Positions 58,170 to 64,000 of a stretch of 64,000 bases of DNA are shown one piece after another (position 1 is the stretch's first letter; each line of letters opens with the position of its first letter). A model generated the notes under the pieces. The model searched no databases, was not told the origin of the DNA, and saw only the letters and a list, made by a program, of their open reading frames with translations. The DNA is taken from NCBI GenBank assembly GCA_003208835.1, contig QCVD01000003.1, forward strand, positions 1 through 64,000, written 5' to 3'. Position numbers and translations under genes: made by a program. This DNA comes from Synechococcus sp. AG-683-C23 (GTDB taxonomy: Bacteria; Cyanobacteriota; Cyanobacteriia; PCC-6307; Cyanobiaceae).

Positions 58170-59795
58170 TCAACCTCGACCAAGACTGCGGCCCATGCCC
58201 TGGGCAATCCCACGACCCACGAGACCAATCGCGCGACCCAAGACCTGGGTCAATAACACGACAGCCAGGTCGCCCAAACGTCTGACGAGACCTTGCACCT
58301 GCGGTGCCAAAGCGTCCCGGGTTTCCAGCAACAGCGCCACCTGACGCTGCCACCAACCCAGCTGGTTCAATTCGTGATCCCTTGGTTCAGTGAGCTGAAG
58401 CGGCTCAATGCGCCCCTGACGCAATTGAAACAACGTCCGTTGGCTTTCATAGAGCTGAATCGGGCGTTCAACCCAGTCTCCCCAGCGCATCTGGGAGTTG
58501 AGTCGATTCCGCAAGCGATCCAACTCTCGTGTCGCAAGGAGGGAGTCGCGGAGCAAATAGCGTCGTAACTCAGGCCATTGACCACAGGACTCGAGCAATT
58601 CGGATCCAATTAATTCCGCAGTACGAACCAACCAATTGCTCACCAACGTTTCCAGTTGAAGCAACGCTCGGGGATCGTCGGCTGGGAGCAACTGACCGTT
58701 CACCAGCACGGGTTGATCACTGAGCAACGGCGCCAGCATCGCGGAGGGATCGGGAAGATCTCCGTCATCACCACTGAGATCGGCCTGCTCTAACAAAACA
58801 GTCACCACAGATTCCAGATCACCATTGCGTGGAATTTGCACATAGCTCCCCGCCATAGCGGTGACCGCTTGCTGGCGAAGTTCAAGCTGAAGTTGCTCCC
58901 ACAAGCTTCCCAAGCAAGGGGCTTGATCACCTCCCCGTAATCGATTGAGAACACAATCAAGCTGCTGAATCAGGGCCAGCAATAATTCACGACGGCGCTC
59001 TGGATGCAAGCCTTCGATGGCCAGCAACCGACCGGTGGCATTGGTGAGACCAGCTTGAACAGAGTGATCAAGGCGCCCACGGATCGCTTCCCAGACAGCG
59101 GCGGCATTGCGCTCCCGCAGCGTGATGGCGGTGGGTTCAGGCTTTGGCTTGGGATGACCGGTGGCTGCCCTTAGGGGCACTGCATCCGCCAAGCCAAGCT
59201 GCAATGGTCCCCAAAGTAGAAGTAATAAGTCGTAGGCACTACGCAATTCGCGACAGCGACCCTCCATCAACAAGCGCAGTAGGAGCCGGGTTGGCGGAGG
59301 GTTGAGCATCGCCTCAATAACCTGGAGATCGTGACTGATCTGCTGCAGGCCGCTCATCAAGACCCACTGACTGAAGCCCATGGTGGGGGCCTCAACTTGG
59401 AGCGACTTACGTCCACCTTCTAAGCGAACAAACCGTCCACCCGTCAACAAGGCTTCGATCGAGTCGGTCAGTGTGGCGAGATCACAGTTCTGCAACAAAC
59501 CACTGGCGGGAAGACCCAACAGCTGCTCGCGGGTCGCAGCAACATCTGGGGGTAAAAGAAGCAACAAGGGTGCTGGCTGCCAGCGCTCCGCCAATCGCAT
59601 CGCTTCCTGCTGAATCGCACCAAGGGAGATCACTGTGTCGATCGACCAGACCACCAAGGAAGGATGACCGGGCAACTGGTCAGGCTTTAAAAGCACCTCC
59701 CAGCTGGGATTTGCCGTTGTTAGCTGCAACGCCAACGACTCCCCCAAGAGGTCTGGCGCCAACAACAAAATCCTCACCGGAGACGAAGAGGCCAA
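58170..59795 (-). CDS. DUF3685 protein with receiver-like N-terminus
   Basis: 541 aa. Residues 1-120 look like a degenerate receiver (VRILLLAPDLLGESLAL; LVVWSIDTVISLGAI), with no clear phospho-acceptor Asp. The long remainder matches DUF3685 of cyanobacteria and ends with a hydrophobic, Gly-rich segment (LAVVLLTQVLGRAIGLVGRG). Function unknown. Confidence 0.8.
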   Translation of the reverse strand: MASSSPVRILLLAPDLLGESLALQLTTANPSWEVLLKPDQLPGHPSLVVWSIDTVISLGAIQQEAMRLAERWQPAPLLLLLPPDVAATREQLLGLPASGLLQNCDLATLTDSIEALLTGGRFVRLEGGRKSLQVEAPTMGFSQWVLMSGLQQISHDLQVIEAMLNPPPTRLLLRLLMEGRCRELRSAYDLLLLLWGPLQLGLADAVPLRAATGHPKPKPEPTAITLRERNAAAVWEAIRGRLDHSVQAGLTNATGRLLAIEGLHPERRRELLLALIQQLDCVLNRLRGGDQAPCLGSLWEQLQLELRQQAVTAMAGSYVQIPRNGDLESVVTVLLEQADLSGDDGDLPDPSAMLAPLLSDQPVLVNGQLLPADDPRALLQLETLVSNWLVRTAELIGSELLESCGQWPELRRYLLRDSLLATRELDRLRNRLNSQMRWGDWVERPIQLYESQRTLFQLRQGRIEPLQLTEPRDHELNQLGWWQRQVALLLETRDALAPQVQGLVRRLGDLAVVLLTQVLGRAIGLVGRGIAQGMGRSLGRG

Positions 59796-59838
59796 GCCTT
59801 ACAACTGAAAGGTTGTCGTCAAGGTAACGAGCCTTTGC

Positions 59839-60297
59839 TCAATCCTCCAGTGGGCGACGCCCATTGAGTTGAAGCGTGTAGGACTCAATGCGAAAACCAG
59901 TGCGTTGTTCGATCTGAGTGAGCAACTCTTCTGGCAAATTCACATCAATATCTTCAATCAAGCCTGAATCAAGGCAAGTGAGGTGGCTATGGGGAGCACT
60001 GCGGTACCCATAAAGACGACCATTGGCGCGGTCTAAACATTCAATAACTCCAGCGGACTGGAGAGCTTCAAGGTTTTGATAAACGGAGGTATGACCAATG
60101 CTCCTACCTTGCACATTCAATTTTTCAAAAATATCTCGGGCACTTAAGTGACTTTTCTGACTCCATAACAAATCCAGGACCATGCGCCGCTGACGGCTTA
60201 GGCGCATTCCTAACCGCCGGCATTGCTCAAAAACGTTTTGGAGGCTGTCCGGATTGGGCAGACCATCGATGTCAGTGGTGGGGGTTGGCCTTACCAC
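59839..60297 (-). CDS. Fur-family regulator lacking the Cys4 zinc site
   Basis: 152 aa, GTG start. Winged helix MRLSRQRRMVLDLLW and SARDIFEKL...SVYQNLEALQSAGVI, then a shortened metal domain with RSAPHSHLTCLDSGLIEDIDV. The usual CxxC pairs are absent: only one Cys (TCLDSG) where CxxC is expected, and none at the C-terminus. Could be a PerR- or Fur-type sensor with altered metal use. Regulated genes unknown. Confidence 0.85.
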   Translation of the reverse strand: MVRPTPTTDIDGLPNPDSLQNVFEQCRRLGMRLSRQRRMVLDLLWSQKSHLSARDIFEKLNVQGRSIGHTSVYQNLEALQSAGVIECLDRANGRLYGYRSAPHSHLTCLDSGLIEDIDVNLPEELLTQIEQRTGFRIESYTLQLNGRRPLED

Positions 60298-60334
60298 AGA
60301 ACACTGGCTCTCAGGACTCTTTAAGTCTCCATCA

Positions 60335-61102
60335 TTAGGCCAAATTAGTTGAGCCGCAAGTTATGTCCTGCAGTCGGTCATGACCGATCGCAGCGATCGC
60401 CTCCGACAACTCAATCCTGCCGTCGTACAACGCCCGACCAACAATCACGCCGCTGACGCCCTGATCTTCAAGGGGAAGAAGTGACAAAAGATCAGCCATG
60501 CAACCAATGCCTCCTGAGGCAATGACTGGAACGCTGCTGGCCTGAGCCATGTCACGCAGGGCTTCAAGGTTGGGTCCCGCCAAAGTTCCATCGGTCGCGA
60601 TATCGGTTGTGATGATCGCCGTGATTCCCGAATCACTGAAGCGGCGGGCGAGATCCGTTGCCAAAACATCGCTTTGCTCGAGCCAGCCTCGCGTTGCCAC
60701 CATTCCTTTATTGGCATCTATACCAACAATCACAGCCCCTGGATGACGCTCAGCAAGAACCTGAACCATTTCAGGCTGTTCAATCGCCACAGTGCCCAAA
60801 ATCACCCGCTCTAAGCCGCACATGAGCAGGTCCTCGGCGCGTTCGATCGAGCGAACACCTCCACCCAGCTGAACGGGAATATCCAGTGCGTTGGCGATCG
60901 CTCTCACCGCAGCATCGTTAACTAGCTCCCCCCGTTTTGCACCATCCAGATCGACGAGATGAAGCCGCTTGGCTCCCTGACGCTGCCAACTGAGCGCTTG
61001 GGCTACCGGATCGTCGCTAAACCGCGTCACCTGGTCGTAATCCCCTTGGTGCAAACGCACACAGGCACCGTCGAGCAGATCGATGGCGGGGATGATCTCC
61101 AT
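60335..61102 (-). CDS. hisA: ProFAR isomerase HisA
   Basis: 255 aa from MEIIPAIDLLDGACVRL. Amadori isomerisation in histidine synthesis. TIM-barrel with catalytic Asp in PAIDLLDG and IITTDIATDGTLAGPN, GGGVRS and SGGIGC phosphate sites. A 24-nt longer frame was rejected. Divergent from the CSP41-like gene. Confidence 0.95.
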   Translation of the reverse strand: MEIIPAIDLLDGACVRLHQGDYDQVTRFSDDPVAQALSWQRQGAKRLHLVDLDGAKRGELVNDAAVRAIANALDIPVQLGGGVRSIERAEDLLMCGLERVILGTVAIEQPEMVQVLAERHPGAVIVGIDANKGMVATRGWLEQSDVLATDLARRFSDSGITAIITTDIATDGTLAGPNLEALRDMAQASSVPVIASGGIGCMADLLSLLPLEDQGVSGVIVGRALYDGRIELSEAIAAIGHDRLQDITCGSTNLA

Positions 61103-61420
61103 GGAGCAACACAAGATGCCATTCATCCTGCAGGAGGACGGTCTTTTGATCCCCGGCCATTGAAGAATTCACACAAATTTTGAGCGACGTTTAAAGCTCA
61201 ATAATCTGTTCAATACTTATAAATATTGAACAACACCTACATCAACAAGGACAAATAAAACAATTCTGATACGTAACCTGAATCATTCCCATCAAGATTT
61301 TGGAAGGCAAAACATCTGAAGATATGACTGATTCACACCATGTTCCATCCCTTAGATTTTCGAAGTTTTAAAACTTTGGTTAGGAACAAACCGTCTTAAC
61401 CAATCTGGAGGCGCAACGTC
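61103..61420. other. Divergent promoter region
   Basis: About 320 AT-rich bp between hisA and the CSP41-like gene. It contains the 9-bp inverted repeat described next and no open frame worth calling. Confidence 0.45.
61207..61232. promoter_or_regulatory. Perfect 9-bp inverted repeat
   Basis: TGTTCAATA and TATTGAACA flank an 8-nt AT-rich spacer, an exact dyad in the divergent gap. Size and spacing fit a dimeric transcription-factor site for hisA or the CSP41-like gene; the factor is unknown. Confidence 0.6.
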
Positions 61421-62341
61421 ATGCAAATTCTGGTGATGGGGGGAACCCGGTTTGTGGGCAAGCCTCTGGTGGCTCGGCTCATGGCTCAAGGGCACACCCT
61501 CACCCTGTTTACGCGTGGGAAGAACTCAGTCCCCGCTGGCGTTGAGCACATCAAGGGTGACCGCAGCAGCTATGAAGGCCTCAGCGCACTGCAGGACCGC
61601 ACTTTCGATGTCATCGTCGATAGCTCTGGCCGAACACTGGACGACAGCCGTCGCGTCCTAAAGGCGACGGGGCATCCCAGCCATCGCTTTGTCTACGTCA
61701 GCTCTGCCGGGGTCTATGCGGTATCAGACCACTGGCCACTTGATGAAAACAGCCCAACAGACCCCAAAAGCCGGCATGCCGGAAAAGCCGACACTGAGAC
61801 ATGGCTCAAAGCCGAAGGCATCCCTTTCACCAGCTTCCGACCGACGTACATCTATGGGCCTGGTAACTACAACCCAATCGAGCGTTGGTTTTTTGACCGA
61901 ATCGTGCATGAACAGCCGGTGCCCCTCCCCGGCGATGGCACCACCATCACGCAATTGGGCCATGTCGACGATCTCGCCGAAGCCATGGCCCGCTGCATCG
62001 ATGTGGATACAGCCGCCAACAGGATCTACAACTGCTCCGGCAAGCAGGGAGTCACGTTTAAAGGGCTTATTCGGGCAGTCGCTCAAGCCTGTGGCAAGGA
62101 TCCCGAAACCGTTGTGATGCGGTCGTTTGATCCATCAGCCCTGGATCCGAAAGCACGGAAGGCCTTTCCGTTACGACTGAATCACTTCCTGACGGACATC
62201 ACTCGGGTCGAGCGGGAGCTGGCCTGGCAACCGCAGTTTGACTTGACGACTGGCTTGGCAGATAGCTACACCAACGATTACTCCACCAATCCCACCCAAA
62301 ACCCCGACTTCAGCTCCGACGGCAACCTGATTGGGGCTTGA
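61421..62341 (+). CDS. CSP41-like NAD-dependent epimerase-fold protein
   Basis: 306 aa. Rossmann GGTRFVGKPLVARLMAQGH, FRPTYIYGPGNYNPIERWFFDR and the C-terminal LTDITRVERELAWQPQFD match the chloroplast stem-loop binding protein CSP41 group of extended SDRs, which bind RNA in plastids. An enzymatic substrate is not known. Overlaps convergent pgsA by about 32 nt. Confidence 0.85.
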   Translation: MQILVMGGTRFVGKPLVARLMAQGHTLTLFTRGKNSVPAGVEHIKGDRSSYEGLSALQDRTFDVIVDSSGRTLDDSRRVLKATGHPSHRFVYVSSAGVYAVSDHWPLDENSPTDPKSRHAGKADTETWLKAEGIPFTSFRPTYIYGPGNYNPIERWFFDRIVHEQPVPLPGDGTTITQLGHVDDLAEAMARCIDVDTAANRIYNCSGKQGVTFKGLIRAVAQACGKDPETVVMRSFDPSALDPKARKAFPLRLNHFLTDITRVERELAWQPQFDLTTGLADSYTNDYSTNPTQNPDFSSDGNLIGA

Positions 62342-62870
62342 GATAGCCCAAAGCCGAGGTCAAGGCCAAGGCCCAAGAGGGCCAGAACAACCACCACCCG
62401 CAAACCACAAGAGTTGACTGGCCGACCCATCCCGGCGGCCAGAGCAACAGCAACAAGCTCAAAAACTGAAGGATGGTTTTGGCTTTGCCGCCCCACGACG
62501 CTGGGGCCCCATCACTGGCTTCCGCACGCCAACCTGAGATCAACAGCTCACGGGCTAGCAGGATCCAAATCGCCCACAAAGGCAGTGTTCCAGAGGCTGC
62601 GAACCACAGCAGAGGGGCCGCAATCAGCACCTTGTCGGTGAGGGGATCAAGCCTGGCGCCCCAGCTGGTTCCACCACCGGCACGGCGGGCCAACCAGCCA
62701 TCAGCAGCATCGCTTAGACCGGCCAAAAGCAGAAGCCACCAGGCCAACACCGCCCAGCCCTGTTGAAGCGCCAGAATTAATGGAAGGCCTGCCACGGCCC
62801 TGCCGATAGTGAGGCCATCAGCCAACAAGCGCAGGGATTGAGACAAAAATCGAGACGGTGAACGAGACAA
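62310..62870 (-). CDS. pgsA: Phosphatidylglycerophosphate synthase
   Basis: 186 aa. CDP-alcohol phosphotransferase motif complete: SDAADGWLARRAGGGTSWGA followed by RLDPLTDK (D-G-x2-A-R-x8-G-x3-D-x3-D). About six helices. Makes the precursor of phosphatidylglycerol, essential for thylakoid lipid and PSI/PSII. Confidence 0.93.
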   Translation of the reverse strand: MSRSPSRFLSQSLRLLADGLTIGRAVAGLPLILALQQGWAVLAWWLLLLAGLSDAADGWLARRAGGGTSWGARLDPLTDKVLIAAPLLWFAASGTLPLWAIWILLARELLISGWRAEASDGAPASWGGKAKTILQFLSLLLLLWPPGWVGQSTLVVCGWWLFWPSWALALTSALGYLKPQSGCRRS

Positions 62871-62902
62871 CGGCGCAGAATGGATGCAGATCGTTCTGAA
62901 TC

Positions 62903-63376
62903 ATGGTCCTGCAGCTGACGGTGGCCGATGTTATGACCAAGCCCGTACTCACCGTTCGAGCCCACACTCCACTGCAGGAGGCGGTGAAGATCATCAGCGA
63001 CCACCATGTGAGTGGTCTTCCTGTTGTTGATGACCAAGGGGCTTTAATCGGTGAATTGAGTGAAAAAGACCTGATGGTGCGAGAAAGCGGCGTGGATGCT
63101 GGTCCTTACGTGATGCTGCTAGATAGCGTGATTTATCTACGGAATCCACTCAACTGGGACAAACAAGTTCATCAAGTGCTCGGCACCACTGTGGGTGAAT
63201 TGATGCAAAAAAATAGTCACAGTTGCGATGTCACTCTTGATCTTCCCAAGGCCGCATCAATGCTCCACAACAAGGGCACACAGCGTCTCTTTGTGCTTGA
63301 TGACCAGAAACATCCAATTGGTGTTCTAACTCGAGGAGATGTTGTACGAGCGATTGCCTCCCACCAAACAAACTAA
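62903..63376 (+). CDS. CBS-domain protein
   Basis: 157 aa. Two CBS repeats: VADVMTKPVLTVRAHTPLQEA...GLPVVDDQGALIGELSEKDL, then VGELMQKNSHSCDVTLDLP...RLFVLDDQKHPIGVLTRGDVV. CBS pairs bind adenosyl ligands and regulate partners; none is adjacent. ATG gives MVLQLTVADVM. Confidence 0.9.
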   Translation: MVLQLTVADVMTKPVLTVRAHTPLQEAVKIISDHHVSGLPVVDDQGALIGELSEKDLMVRESGVDAGPYVMLLDSVIYLRNPLNWDKQVHQVLGTTVGELMQKNSHSCDVTLDLPKAASMLHNKGTQRLFVLDDQKHPIGVLTRGDVVRAIASHQTN

Positions 63377-64000
63377 TTCAATAGATCTCGTTATCAAATC
63401 ACCTAAACCAATCAAGAGTTGGGTACATTTACTGTTTTTACAGATCGCGATGGCAAGCAGCCGAATCGCACGAAAATCCACATAATCGTCAACTTTCAGG
63501 GCTTTCACCGGGTCCCCATTGATGTTGCCATGAACATCAATGTTGTGAACTCCTCCGAAGGGACCACGAGGGCTGATCTCATAGTCGTTTTCGAGACCTT
63601 CACGGCCTTTACAGTAACGCTGATCATCTCCACCTTGGCGCCTTGGCGTACGGGACCAAATTGTTCCGAAAGAATCACATATTCCCTTGCGAATGCAAGC
63701 CAGGAAATGAAAGAAGGGGATTTTCTCGATTTAGTCGATGCCAGCGGAAACGTCACCATGCAAGGCAATGGAGTGGCCGGTGTCAACGCCAATGCAAATG
63801 CAGATGGATTGAGTAGTCCAGCAATTGGATACTGGATCTCCTGAAGGATATTGCTACGTTGTGCCTGCAACGGGCGCCTGCAACGGTGTACTTAAACATT
63901 AAAAGGTTTTAAGATCAAATACAACCTTGACAAACACATTATTGGCACTTTTACTATCGAAGAATCAACCGAAAGCTAATTGACTGAATTTTTATCTAGA
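63377..64000. other. Unresolved region at window end
   Basis: At least three overlapping frames are open: plus 63419-63844, minus 63505-63870, and a minus frame near 63326-63600. The plus frame ends DLVDASGNVTMQGNGVAGV; the third contains YEISPRGPFGGVHNIDVHGN. Neither matches a known family and codon evidence conflicts, so none is called. Confidence 0.35.

Overview
The window looks like chromosome from a marine picocyanobacterium, most likely Synechococcus subcluster 5. The evidence is chlH for oxygenic chlorophyll synthesis, a high-light-inducible protein, phosphoribulokinase next to Calvin-cycle aldolases, and many families found almost only in cyanobacteria (CGLD27, DUF3318, DUF3386, DUF3038, DUF4335, DUF3685, DUF3727, DUF3104, a PSI accumulation factor and a CSP41-like epimerase). 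The strain assignment is inference from family content, not from any search.

Region 1 (1-22.9 kb) is dense core genome. It holds tRNA-fMet, asparaginase, CGLD27/rsfS/DUF3318 diverging from carB, DUF3386, an alanine/glycine:cation symporter, an MsbA-like ABC exporter, an S4 protein, tpiA-folP, chlH diverging from dapB, a membrane protein, hli, a UbiH-like monooxygenase, apt, the overlapping DUF3038/DUF4335 cluster and an EF-hand protein.

Region 2 (23-38 kb) is accessory in character: AT-rich, wide spacing, many tiny (31-90 aa) mostly membrane or unknown proteins, and several broken genes. A two-component system is in ruins. Its OmpR-type response regulator (23.1-23.9 kb) carries a stop right after the phospho-acceptor Asp plus a frameshift. 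The matching type of histidine kinase (29.7-31.0 kb) carries a stop inside its first membrane helix. Between them lie 5.8 kb of small ORFs, including a DoxX-family gene and a tandem pair of paralogous ~50-aa proteins not matched to any named family. PPK2, a likely structured RNA, DUF3104, a DUF938 methyltransferase-like gene and an MscS channel follow. Two secreted-protein genes here are also broken.

Region 3 (38-49.5 kb) has purS-purQ coupled to a frameshifted LD-carboxypeptidase and gamma-glutamyltransferase, a degenerate stretch at 42.4-43.6 kb, adjacent class II and class I fructose-bisphosphate aldolases, and the Gfo/Idh oxidoreductase, accD and prepilin peptidase genes.

Region 4 (49.5-64 kb) is again tight core genome, mostly on the minus strand: prk, leuB, lpxD, proB, YqeG phosphatase, DUF3727, ruvX, a GNAT-like protein, a CofE-like ligase, the PSI factor, DUF3685, a Fur-family regulator and hisA. 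A CSP41-like epimerase, pgsA and a CBS-domain protein follow. The most interesting signals are the split, doubly decayed two-component system and its islet, the novel small-protein pair, the cluster of single-base lesions in otherwise intact genes, and several perfect inverted repeats in promoter regions.
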